A stretch of DNA of 37,063 nt from Mycolicibacter heraklionensis (GTDB lineage: Bacteria; Actinomycetota; Actinomycetes; Mycobacteriales; Mycobacteriaceae), in contig NZ_LDPO01000029.1 in the NCBI RefSeq assembly GCF_001021505.1, positions 1-37,063 of the forward strand. Reading direction: 5' to 3'. The notes beneath the pieces are model-generated. The model was not told the DNA's origin, did not search any database, and worked only from the letters and a program-made list of their open reading frames with translations. Below are positions 7,921-15,548 of the stretch, piece by piece (the first letter of the stretch is position 1; each line of letters starts with the position of its first letter). The position numbers and the translations under genes are program-made.

Positions 7921-10142
7921 TCGGACTGCAGGGCGACGCGCAGCGCGTCGATCTGGTCGAGTTCGGCTTGCCCAGCCTGCACGTGGACTGCATGCAGAGA
8001 GCCGTTCCAGGCGAACGGCGGCTGATAGTCATCGGCTACCGGCAGGCCGCGGTCGTAGCCGAGGGTGAGGTGTGTGCCCCCGTGCTGCCAGATGAACGGA
8101 AGCGCATGGTCGGTCGCCGCGGTCGCGACAACGGCGCCGTCCACGACGGCGTCGATCGCGGCGCCGCCGGATACCAGGCGCAGTACGCAACCGACGAGGT
8201 GGCGCCCCGGCGGCAGTGGCCGGTCCGATTGAAGTTTCAGGGTTCCGCTGGGCAATGCGACGGCGACCTGGAGCCGGCCGTCGATGACGTAGCCGGCCAG
8301 GCCTCCGTTGCGATCGCCGATGGCGAACAACACCCCGCTCGGCATATCTTGCGGAACATCGACATCGGCCAGGATGTGTCCTCCGCCGGCCAGCATGGGC
8401 AGCGCCTCGTCGAGCACTGGACCGGCTTGCGGGTACAGCGTGGTCTTGAGGCCGATCGGATATGGCGGCTGTGCTGCGGCGGCCAGCCGCCCGATCAGCG
8501 AGTCAAGCAGCGGTAAAACGTTGTTCACCGCAGCTTCGTTCGACCACTGTTCCTTGAGCTGCTCGACGACGTCGGGATGTTGGTCTGCGAGATCGTGAGA
8601 CTCCGAGAAGTCGTCGTCGAGGCGGAACAGCGACCACCGATCGGTGTCGAAGTCACGGCTTCCGGTGAGCAGCAAGTCTTCATCCATGACGCCGACCGGA
8701 ACGTGGTCGGTGGTGGCTTTCCAGCCGTCGGCGAAGATCGCCCGCGAACCCATCATTTCGAAGTACTGCACCGAACGCGGGTTGGGTGCAGCGGGATCGG
8801 TGAACGACGGCAGCAGGCTGGCGCCCTGAACGGGCTGTTGTGCAATCCCGTCGACGGACTCCGGGACGGTCACCCCGCACGCCTCGAGCACGGTCGGAAG
8901 GACGTCGATCGCATGGGCGAACTGTCCACGGACGCCACCACCCTCACGAATCTTCTTGGGCCAGTGCGCGATGAACGGCACTCGGGTACCGCCGAGCCAG
9001 GTGTAGCGCTTCCACAGCCGAAAGGGCGTATTACCGGCCCACGCCCATCCCCATGCGTAGTGCGGGTAGGTCAGTGGTCCGCCCCAGTCATCGAGCTGCG
9101 CGAGGTTCTCGGCGAGGTCGTCGCGCACCCGATGGGTGAACCGATGCTCGTTGACGGTTCCGGATACGCCGCCCTCAGCGCTGGCGCCGTTGTCGGACAT
9201 CAACAGGATCAGCGTGTTATCAAGTACCCCAAGGCGTTCGAGGGCATCAACCACCCGGCCGATCTGCGCGTCGGTGTGGCTGAGGAAGCCGGCGTAAACC
9301 TCGTGCATGCGGGCATACAGCCGTCGTTCGTCCGCGCTGAGGTCATCCCAGGCAGGCACCCAAGGCGGTCGGGGGGTCAAGGCGGTCGTGGCCGGGATGA
9401 CGCCGGACTCCACTTGACGAGCGAACAGTTGGTCTCGCCAGCGGTCCCACCCGACGTCGAACTTGCCGGCGTAGGCGTCGGCCCACGACCGCTCCACGTG
9501 GTGAGGTGAGTGCATGGCACCCGGGGTGAAGTAGAGGAAGAACGGCTTGCCCGGGGCGCTGGCCTGTTGGCTGAGCACCATCCGGATCGCTTCGTCGGCG
9601 AGGTCTTCGGTCAGGTGGTATCCCTCATCGGGCCGGGCGGGTGGCTCGACGAACGAATTGTCGCGAACCAGTTCCGGCGCCCATTGATTGGCGTCGCCCC
9701 GCAGAAAGCCGTAATAGCGTTCGAATCCCAATCCCAGCGGCCATTGGTCGTAAGGTCCCGCCCCGCCACGTTCACCGCGCGGCACCAGATGCCATTTGCC
9801 GGTGGCCAGAGTGCTCCAGCCCGCGTCGCGCAGGATGCGTGGCAGCGTTGCTGCCGAGCGGGGAATGTGCGCGGTGTAGCCCGGATGCGTGGTGGGCAGA
9901 TCGGCGAGGAACCCCATTCCGACTGCGTGGTGGTTACGGCCGGTCAGCAGCGCCGCCCGAGTCGGCGAGCAGAGGGCGGTCACATGAAACCGGTTGTATC
10001 GCAGGCCGCCGGCAGCCAGGCGGTCGATCGCCGGCGTCGCGATATCCGAACCGTAGCAGCCGAATTGAGCGAATCCGAGGTCGTCGAGCAGGATCACCAC
10101 GACATTGGGTGCATCCTGTGGTGGGCGCTGGGCCTGACTCAT
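7917..10142 (-). CDS. Arylsulfatase family sulfate-ester hydrolase
   Basis: Type I sulfatase that should hydrolyse a sulfate ester. The formylglycine signature CSPTRAALLTGR lies at residues 58-69; Cys58 would be oxidised to formylglycine by a generating enzyme that is not in this window. Metal-ligand motifs are present: LLDDLGFAQFG (D20, D21) near the N-terminus and the MSDNGAS block in mid-protein. The C-terminal third forms an additional beta-rich domain (IADVDVPQDMPSGVLFA onward), as in large actinobacterial arylsulfatases of the AtsA/AtsD type. I see no signal peptide, so it is probably cytoplasmic. It has 741 residues from the ATG at 10142; a GTG at 10160 would add six. The stop overlaps that of the convergent LpqN-like gene. 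It lies downstream of a symporter-family gene on the same strand, separated by 141 bases holding a perfect palindrome. The substrate cannot be read from sequence. Confidence 0.92.
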   Translation of the reverse strand: MSQAQRPPQDAPNVVVILLDDLGFAQFGCYGSDIATPAIDRLAAGGLRYNRFHVTALCSPTRAALLTGRNHHAVGMGFLADLPTTHPGYTAHIPRSAATLPRILRDAGWSTLATGKWHLVPRGERGGAGPYDQWPLGLGFERYYGFLRGDANQWAPELVRDNSFVEPPARPDEGYHLTEDLADEAIRMVLSQQASAPGKPFFLYFTPGAMHSPHHVERSWADAYAGKFDVGWDRWRDQLFARQVESGVIPATTALTPRPPWVPAWDDLSADERRLYARMHEVYAGFLSHTDAQIGRVVDALERLGVLDNTLILLMSDNGASAEGGVSGTVNEHRFTHRVRDDLAENLAQLDDWGGPLTYPHYAWGWAWAGNTPFRLWKRYTWLGGTRVPFIAHWPKKIREGGGVRGQFAHAIDVLPTVLEACGVTVPESVDGIAQQPVQGASLLPSFTDPAAPNPRSVQYFEMMGSRAIFADGWKATTDHVPVGVMDEDLLLTGSRDFDTDRWSLFRLDDDFSESHDLADQHPDVVEQLKEQWSNEAAVNNVLPLLDSLIGRLAAAAQPPYPIGLKTTLYPQAGPVLDEALPMLAGGGHILADVDVPQDMPSGVLFAIGDRNGGLAGYVIDGRLQVAVALPSGTLKLQSDRPLPPGRHLVGCVLRLVSGGAAIDAVVDGAVVATAATDHALPFIWQHGGTHLTLGYDRGLPVADDYQPPFAWNGSLHAVHVQAGQAELDQIDALRVALQSD

Positions 10143-10171
10143 CTCGGTGTCGCCTTTCACTTTGACCTGCC

Positions 10172-10189
10172 AGTAGTCAAGTGACTACT
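10172..10189. promoter_or_regulatory. Perfect 18-bp palindrome, probable operator
   Basis: AGTAGTCA-AG-TGACTACT is an exact 8-bp inverted repeat with a 2-bp centre, 30 bases upstream of the sulfatase ATG and in a less GC-rich stretch. Its size and symmetry suit a dimeric TetR-, GntR- or MarR-type repressor. No regulator gene of these types lies next to it, so the binding protein would have to be encoded elsewhere. Confidence 0.55.
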
Positions 10190-10283
10190 TTTGTCGAGAA
10201 CATTATTGAGTGCTACCGCGGATCGCAAGGTGCAGTGGGAAATTCGCTGGACCAAACGCCGTTCGCGGCGCTGCCGGAGCGTT

Positions 10284-11237
10284 CTAGCCGGCTACCGCTT
10301 CGGACGCCGGCCGCGCATCGTCACCGGGCTTCGGCGACAGCGCCTGGCCCGTTGCGTCGACGGCGCCGGATTGGGGGACCTTACGGTAGGCGGGATCGAG
10401 GCCGCGCACCGTGGCGACAAGCAGCAGAGCGATAACCGGCGCTATGACGCCGTACAGTGCCGGCACCGTGCCGATTTCTGCGCTGTCGAGGAGCTGCGGG
10501 CTCAGCGCTATCGCGGTGGCCACCATCGCGTTGTGCATCCCGATTTCGAGACTGATGGCGATAGCCTGCCGCGGGGCGAGTTTCATCCACCGCGGCACGA
10601 GATAACCAACAGTCAGGCTGACGGTGGCGAACGACACCACGGCGCCGGTGAGGGCGCCCAGGTTGGTCAGCAGTGTCGTTCGACCACCAGCGATCGCCGC
10701 CACAGAGACGGCTATCAGCAGCGTGGCGGCGGCGACGCGGACCGGCCGCTTCAAGCGACGGGCCAGGTCGGGGAAGCGTTCGCGAATCGCGACACCGACT
10801 GCGGTGGGGACGATCACCAGTCCGACCACTGCGACGAACTTGTCCAGCTGAAGGGGGATACTCCTGCCCTCCCCGGTGAACCAGGTGATTGAAAACGCCA
10901 GGATCGCCGGTAGGGAGGCGATCGAGATGACGGCGTTGATCGCGGTGAGCGTGAGATTGAGTGCAAGGTCGCCATTGACCAAGTGGCTGAAGATGTTGGC
11001 CAACAGGCCGCCGGGTACGGCGGATATCAGCATCAGCCCCACCGCGAGCTTCGGCGGGAGGTTGAATGCTTCGGCGATCAGCAGGCAGAACGACGGCAGC
11101 ACAATCGCCTGGCAGATCAAGGCGACCGCGAGCGGGCGCCTCAGTGCGGCGGCCCGCCGGAAGTCGGCGACGGTGAGGGTCATTCCCAGGGCGAGCATGG
11201 CCGTCACGACGACCAATGGGAAAAACCGGTTATCCAT
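10284..11237 (-). CDS. Bile acid:sodium symporter (SBF/BASS) family carrier
   Basis: Secondary transporter with about nine or ten hydrophobic helices in 317 residues. Family hallmarks are visible: ALGMTLTVADF near the N-terminus, the GLMLISAVPGGLLANIFSHL segment, NLTLTAINAVISI in the first core repeat, and EIGMHNAMVATAIAL in the second. A hydrophilic, probably cytosolic tail of about 30 residues follows (QSGAVDATGQ onward). Members move organic anions, including bile acids, pantothenate, pyruvate and sulfated steroids, with sodium. The ATG at 11237 has a GGAG ribosome site five bases upstream; the open frame beyond it up to 11495 looks non-coding. The arylsulfatase lies downstream on the same strand, which suggests, but does not prove, import of a sulfated organic anion. 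Confidence 0.88.
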   Translation of the reverse strand: MDNRFFPLVVVTAMLALGMTLTVADFRRAAALRRPLAVALICQAIVLPSFCLLIAEAFNLPPKLAVGLMLISAVPGGLLANIFSHLVNGDLALNLTLTAINAVISIASLPAILAFSITWFTGEGRSIPLQLDKFVAVVGLVIVPTAVGVAIRERFPDLARRLKRPVRVAAATLLIAVSVAAIAGGRTTLLTNLGALTGAVVSFATVSLTVGYLVPRWMKLAPRQAIAISLEIGMHNAMVATAIALSPQLLDSAEIGTVPALYGVIAPVIALLLVATVRGLDPAYRKVPQSGAVDATGQALSPKPGDDARPASEAVAG

Positions 11238-11944
11238 GGGCGCTCCGCGATGTTCGTGCGCAGCCGCCATGACGGTCAAGCGGTCCTCGGCGTCGGCGCG
11301 ATGATGCAGTGATTGCCCAGCTTGCCGCAACCGGCCGAACTCGGGACCGCAGAACGAGGCGCCGGAAGGGCTGGTTGCAACGACGACGCGACGCGCTGAG
11401 CAAATGGATCCAGGGCTTTCCCCGCACCTTCGGGGCCGCTGCGGGACGCTTCGGTTTACTTGCGACGTCCCGATCGCCGACGGTCTGCGCGTCATCGCAC
11501 CCCGCGTCCATGATCGCCGCTGAGACTGCGCCTCACATCGCGGCCACCGGCTTCGGGTGCAGTGTATTCCTCAGTGCGCCAAAGCAATACCAGCGCTTAG
11601 GCAGGTCAGGCGGGAGATGGCCACCGCACAGCGGCCCCGCACGGGCGCGCTGCGGTAACCGCATTGCGTTGGCTCGCCGGCTCGGAGCGGCGGCTCCGGA
11701 ATGACGATGTCCGCGGCCCCGGCTTCTTCCGCCCCGATGGCCACGGCCGTCGGCTGGCTACACCCGGTTGGCATCGTGAACAGGCTGGAATCCTTTTGAG
11801 CGGAATCAGTAGCCGAACCGCCTAGTCGTGCCACCGAAGCCGGGCCGAGATCTGCGCTGCGACGTTGTGTGCAGTTAGTGCCGGACCGCGCGCGTAGACT
11901 CACCGGGCGAACTTTTGATCAGGAACAGTGAGGTGGGGCGGGTT
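11238..11944. other. 707-base gap without a convincing gene
   Basis: The open frames here on both strands (11309-11704 plus, 11571-11903 minus) give compositionally biased, Arg/Ser/Ala-rich products with no recognisable motif, signal peptide or ribosome site. I read the stretch as non-coding. In M. tuberculosis the gene upstream of yebC is pdxT, so this gap probably lies next to the point where chromosome order changed. The last 50 bases hold the probable yebC promoter. No tRNA or IS end is visible. Confidence 0.5.
11895..11900 (+). promoter_or_regulatory. Probable -10 box for yebC
   Basis: TAGACT fits the mycobacterial -10 pattern and lies 44 bases before the yebC ATG. Transcription would start near 11907. 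No well-spaced -35 is visible. The same hexamer precedes ruvC. Confidence 0.45.
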
Positions 11945-12700
11945 ATGAGTGGCCATTCCAAGTGGGCTACCACGAAGCATAAGAAGGCTGTGATTGATGC
12001 TCGTCGTGGGAAGAATTTTGCGCGGTTGATCAAGAACATTGAGGTTGCGGCGCGGGTTGGTGGTGGGGATCCGTCGGGGAATCCGACGTTGTATGACGCC
12101 ATTCAGAAGGCGAAGAAGAGTTCGGTGCCCAATGACAATATTGAGCGGGCTCGTAAGCGTGGTGCGGGTGAGGAAGCCGGTGGGGCGGATTATCAGACCA
12201 TCACCTATGAGGGGTATGGGCCCAACGGGGTGGCGGTGTTGATTGAGTGCCTGACCGATAACCGTAATCGTGCCGCCAGTGAGGTGCGGGTGGCGATGAC
12301 GCGTAATGGCGGTCAGATGGCTGATCCTGGCTCGGTCGCCTATTTGTTCAGCCGTAAGGGCACGGTGACGCTGGAGAAGAATGCGTTGACCGAGGATGAC
12401 GTGTTGGCGGCGGTGTTGGATGCCGGTGCTGAGGATGTCAATGATTTGGGGGAGAGCTTCGAGGTGATTTCGGAGCCGGGGGATCTGGTGGCGGTGCGCA
12501 GTGCGCTGGTGGAGGCGGGGATCGACTATGACTCTGCCGAGGCGAGCTTTCAGCCGTCGGTCAGCGTCCCGGTCGATGTCGAGGGGGCCCGCAAGGTGTT
12601 CAAGTTGGTCGAGGCGCTTGAGGACAGTGACGACGTGCAGAACGTGTGGACCAACGTCGATTTGTCCGACGAAGTGCTCGCCGCCCTCGAAACCGAATAA
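11945..12700 (+). CDS. yebC: YebC/PmpR/TACO1 family protein
   Basis: Conserved 251-residue cytosolic protein of the YebC family, equal in length to M. tuberculosis Rv2603c. Signatures: MSGHSKWATTKHKKAVIDARRGK at the start, ARVGGGDPSGNPTLYDAIQKAK, PNDNIERARKRGAGE and YEGYGPNGVAVLIE. The family was long annotated as transcriptional regulators; the mitochondrial relative TACO1 and recent bacterial work connect it to translation, notably of proline-rich stretches. The ATG at 11945 begins the family-conserved N-terminus; the in-frame start at 11915 would add ten non-conserved residues. Codon use is odd: from the start to about 12500 most codons end in T or G (GTT, GGT, AAT, GAT, TTG), while the rest of the gene and its neighbours use C-rich third positions. 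Confidence 0.97.
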   Translation: MSGHSKWATTKHKKAVIDARRGKNFARLIKNIEVAARVGGGDPSGNPTLYDAIQKAKKSSVPNDNIERARKRGAGEEAGGADYQTITYEGYGPNGVAVLIECLTDNRNRAASEVRVAMTRNGGQMADPGSVAYLFSRKGTVTLEKNALTEDDVLAAVLDAGAEDVNDLGESFEVISEPGDLVAVRSALVEAGIDYDSAEASFQPSVSVPVDVEGARKVFKLVEALEDSDDVQNVWTNVDLSDEVLAALETE

Positions 12701-12713
12701 GTAGGCCACACCG

Positions 12714-13523
12714 GTGCCGGCGATTCATTTCATCTCGGGGCTGCCGCGCTCGGGTTCGACCCTGCTGGCCGCGTTGCTGCTGCAGAATCCGAGGTTTGAG
12801 GCCGGGATGTCGGGCCCGCTGGCCGGGCTGTTCGGCGCACTGCTCGGCGAGATGAGCGCCCGCAACGAATTCTCGGTGTTCATCGATGACGCGAAGCGGG
12901 AGCGGATCCTGCACGGGCTGTTCGACAGCTTCTACGCCGATTGCGACGCCGAAGTGATCTTCGATACCAACAGGGGCTGGTGCGGCTGGATGACGGCGAT
13001 CTCGCGACTGTTCCCAGACGCCAAGGTGATCGCCTGTGTGCGCGAGCTGCAGTGGGTGGTCGACAGCATCGAACGGCTGATCCAGCGCAATGTCTTCACA
13101 CCGTCGTCGATCTTCGGTTTCAATCCTGGCGGCACCGTTTACACCCGCGCCAACGGCGTGGTGGCGCAGGACGGGCTGGTCGGGGCGCCCTACGACATGC
13201 TCAAGCAGGCCTGTTACGGGCCGCAGCGGGACCGGCTACTGCTGGTGCAGTACGAGACCCTGACGACCGACCCGCAACGCACGATGCGCGCCGTCTACGA
13301 GTTCATCGGCGAGCCGATGTTCGAGCACAACTTCCACGACATCGACTTCGACGTCACCGACTTCGACGAACGCGCCGGCACCCCGGGGCTGCACACCGTG
13401 CACAGCGAGGTCCACGCCCGGCCGCGCGAGACGATCTTGCCGCCGGACCTGTTCAACCGTTTCCTCCGCGACGCGTTCTGGCGCGATCCGGCGGCCGTGC
13501 CCGCGGGTTTACGGGTGGTGTAG
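12714..13523 (+). CDS. Sulfotransferase family protein
   Basis: A 269-residue protein of the PAPS-dependent sulfotransferase superfamily, expected to move sulfate from 3'-phosphoadenosine-5'-phosphosulfate to an acceptor. The 5'-phosphosulfate-binding loop is at the N-terminus: ISGLPRSGSTLLAALL, residues ~7-22. A later block, LLLVQYETLTTDPQRTMRAVYEFIG, resembles the conserved YEDL-type region ahead of the family's helical C-terminus. The GTG at 12714 lies 13 bases after the yebC stop and leaves the phosphate loop close to the N-terminus, as is usual, so it is probably cotranscribed with yebC. In M. tuberculosis the genes between yebC and ruvC are different, so this looks like a lineage-specific insertion. 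The acceptor is unknown; mycobacterial relatives act on trehalose, glycolipids or menaquinone. Confidence 0.85.
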   Translation: MPAIHFISGLPRSGSTLLAALLLQNPRFEAGMSGPLAGLFGALLGEMSARNEFSVFIDDAKRERILHGLFDSFYADCDAEVIFDTNRGWCGWMTAISRLFPDAKVIACVRELQWVVDSIERLIQRNVFTPSSIFGFNPGGTVYTRANGVVAQDGLVGAPYDMLKQACYGPQRDRLLLVQYETLTTDPQRTMRAVYEFIGEPMFEHNFHDIDFDVTDFDERAGTPGLHTVHSEVHARPRETILPPDLFNRFLRDAFWRDPAAVPAGLRVV

Positions 13524-13537
13524 CCGAACGACGGTCC

Positions 13538-13543
13538 TACACT
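13538..13543 (+). promoter_or_regulatory. Probable -10 box of a leaderless promoter
   Basis: TACACT ends six bases before the GTG at 13550. This is the spacing expected for a leaderless mycobacterial transcript, and no Shine-Dalgarno is seen before that GTG. It supports this start for the DUF2252 gene. Confidence 0.45.
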
Positions 13544-13549
13544 GACGCC

Positions 13550-14914
13550 GTGTCGGCGAAGGAGCGGCGGGAGTACGGCAGATCCCGGCGGACGGTGCTT
13601 CCACGATCCGCGCTCGGGCAGTACGAGCCGTCCTCGCGGCGCGCCGACCCGATAGCGCTGCTGGAGGCGCAATCCCGGTCCCGCGTGCCGGAGCTGGTGC
13701 CCATCCGGTACGCCCGCATGGCGGCGTCGCCGTATGCGTTCTTCCGGGGCTCGGCGGTGATCATGGCCGCCGATCTCGCCGCCGGCCCGCACACCGGATT
13801 GCGTGCACAGCTGTGCGGGGACGCGCACCTGTCGAACTTCGGGTTGTTCGCCTCCCCGGAGCGGCAGCTGATGTTCGACCTCAACGATTTCGATGAGACG
13901 CTGCCCGGACCGTGGGAGTGGGACGTCAAACGGTTGGTGGCGAGTGCAGCCGTCCTTTGCCGCAGCAGGGGATTCGGCCCCGCCAAGCAGGAATCGGTCG
14001 TGACCGCGTGCGCCGGGGCCTACCGCAATCAGATGCGGGAACTGGCCCGCCTCGGCGAGCTCGATGTGTGGTACGCGCAATCGGTCATCGACTCCGAACT
14101 GCTCGGCACCGTCCAACCGGTCTACGCCAAGGAAATCCGGCGCACCGCGGTCGGTGCCCTTTCCCGTGGTCGGCAGCAGGCCGTCGACAAACTCACCCGA
14201 TCGCACGACGGCCGCCGGCGCCTGATCAGCGATCCGCCCCTGATCGTGCCGGCCGGTGACTTGGTGAGTGACGCCGTGGCGCGGCTCTACGACAAATACA
14301 TGCGGAAGCTGTTCCGGGACTACGTATCCAGCCTTCCCGACGATCGGCGGGTGCTCGCGCGGCGGTACCGCTACATCGAGACGGGCCGTAAGGTTGTCGG
14401 CGTGGGCAGCGTCGGAACCCGCACCTGGATCGTGTTGCTCGAGGGCCGCGGCAGCGGAGACCCGCTGCTCATGCAGGTCAAGGAGGCCCGCCCCTCGGTG
14501 CTGGAACCCCACCTCAAGCGCAGCCGCTACCCGAACGCGGGAGAGCGGGTGGTGGCCGGGCAGCGGCTGATGCAGGCCACCAGCGACATCCTGCTGGGCT
14601 GGCTCCACGCCATCGGCCCCGACGGTCACCATGGCGACTACTACGTGCGTCAACTGTGGGATATGAAGGGGTCCGCCGACGTCGAGTCGATGAGGCCCAA
14701 GGTGCTGACCGCCTACGTGCAGGCGTGTGGGCAGGCACTTGCCCGGGCGCACAGCCGTTCTGGCGACCGGGTCGCGATCGCGGCCTATCTCGGCAAGGGC
14801 GATAACGCCGACCGGGCACTGACCCGGTTCGCCATGGCGTACGCCGAACAGAACGAACGCGATTACCAGGCGCTGCGGGCCGCCGCGGACAGCGGCCGCA
14901 TCGCCGTGGCATGA
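13550..14914 (+). CDS. DUF2252 family protein (kinase-like fold)
   Basis: A 454-residue cytosolic protein of the DUF2252 family. Diagnostic motifs: RMAASPYAFFRGSA at residue ~58, CGDAHLSNFG at ~93, FDLNDFDETLPGPWEWDVKRL at ~110 and QLWDMKGS at ~370. The GDxHxxNxG and FDxxDFD pairs resemble catalytic and metal-binding loops of aminoglycoside-phosphotransferase/protein-kinase-like enzymes, so phosphotransfer is a fair guess, but no reaction is established to my knowledge. The frame is open upstream to 12941, but that part lies over the sulfotransferase gene in another frame. The GTG at 13550 with its -10 box at leaderless spacing is the likely start. It is not found at this site in M. tuberculosis and may have come in with the sulfotransferase. 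Confidence 0.85.
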   Translation: MSAKERREYGRSRRTVLPRSALGQYEPSSRRADPIALLEAQSRSRVPELVPIRYARMAASPYAFFRGSAVIMAADLAAGPHTGLRAQLCGDAHLSNFGLFASPERQLMFDLNDFDETLPGPWEWDVKRLVASAAVLCRSRGFGPAKQESVVTACAGAYRNQMRELARLGELDVWYAQSVIDSELLGTVQPVYAKEIRRTAVGALSRGRQQAVDKLTRSHDGRRRLISDPPLIVPAGDLVSDAVARLYDKYMRKLFRDYVSSLPDDRRVLARRYRYIETGRKVVGVGSVGTRTWIVLLEGRGSGDPLLMQVKEARPSVLEPHLKRSRYPNAGERVVAGQRLMQATSDILLGWLHAIGPDGHHGDYYVRQLWDMKGSADVESMRPKVLTAYVQACGQALARAHSRSGDRVAIAAYLGKGDNADRALTRFAMAYAEQNERDYQALRAAADSGRIAVA

Positions 14915-14950
14915 GGCGTGTCGCAGCCCATTGGTGTCACCGGACCCCAC

Positions 14951-14956
14951 TAGACT
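14951..14956 (+). promoter_or_regulatory. Probable -10 box of the ruvCAB promoter
   Basis: TAGACT fits the mycobacterial -10 pattern, 34 bases before the ruvC ATG and directly next to the SOS box. LexA bound there would cover the transcription start. Confidence 0.6.
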
Positions 14957-14957
14957 G

Positions 14958-14973
14958 TCGAACAGTTGTTCGG
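14958..14973. promoter_or_regulatory. LexA-type SOS box upstream of ruvC
   Basis: TCGAAC-AGTT-GTTCGG matches the mycobacterial LexA operator TCGAAC-N4-GTTCGA at 11 of 12 defined positions. It begins one base after the -10 box and ends 17 bases before the ruvC start. The ruv operon is a known SOS target in mycobacteria, so DNA-damage induction is expected here. Confidence 0.9.
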
Positions 14974-14990
14974 TGCTGGAGAGGAATCGG

Positions 14991-15548
14991 ATGCGGGTGA
15001 TGGGCGTCGACCCTGGGCTGACGCGGTGCGGGCTGTCAGTGGTCGAAGGCGGACAGGGCCGTCAGGTCACCGCTTTGGATGTCGACGTGGTGCGCACTCC
15101 GGCCGATCAGCCGCTGCCGCAGCGGCTGCTGACCATCAGTGACACCGCCGAGCACTGGCTTGACACCCACCGCCCCGACGTCATCGCGATCGAGCGGGTG
15201 TTCTCCCAGCAGAACGTCTCCACCGTGATGGGCACCGCGCAGGCCGGCGGGGTGATCGCGCTGCAGGCCGCCCGACGCGGCATCACCGTGCATTTCCACA
15301 CCCCCAGCGAGGTCAAAGCCGCGGTGACCGGCAACGGTTCGGCCGACAAGGCGCAGGTGACGACGATGATCACCCGAATCCTGGGGCTGCAGCAAAAGCC
15401 GACTCCCGCCGACGCCGCGGATGCGCTGGCGCTGGCGATCTGTCACTGCTGGCGGGCCCCGATGATCGCCCGGATGGCTGCCGCCGAGGCACTGGCCGCC
15501 GAACAGCGGCGTAAGTACACCGCCAAGCTCAAGGCGGCCCGGGCATGA
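14991..15548 (+). CDS. ruvC: Holliday junction resolvase RuvC
   Basis: Endonuclease that cuts four-way DNA junctions after RuvAB-driven branch migration. The RNase H-like fold starts MRVMGVDPGLTRCG with catalytic Asp7. The second acidic motif AIERVFSQQN and the C-terminal PADAADALALAICHCW with the last acidic residues follow. It has 185 residues, close to the usual 170-190. The ATG at 14991 has a strong ribosome site (AGAGGA) and begins the conserved N-terminus; the frame upstream to 14931 contains the promoter. The stop overlaps ruvA as ATGA. First gene of an SOS-controlled operon. Confidence 0.98.
   Translation: MRVMGVDPGLTRCGLSVVEGGQGRQVTALDVDVVRTPADQPLPQRLLTISDTAEHWLDTHRPDVIAIERVFSQQNVSTVMGTAQAGGVIALQAARRGITVHFHTPSEVKAAVTGNGSADKAQVTTMITRILGLQQKPTPADAADALALAICHCWRAPMIARMAAAEALAAEQRRKYTAKLKAARA

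Noticed and set aside
8577..9509. 310-codon plus-strand frame opposite the sulfatase
   Set aside because: The sulfatase frame has its catalytic motifs and full-length similarity; the opposite frame has none.
11309..11903. Small genes in the yebC upstream gap
   Set aside because: Two overlapping frames on opposite strands have no ribosome site, no family motif and biased composition; there is no basis to call either.
12941..13549. Extended start for the DUF2252 gene
   Set aside because: This part lies within the sulfotransferase gene in another frame and is Arg-rich without family similarity; the GTG at 13550 has a promoter at leaderless spacing.
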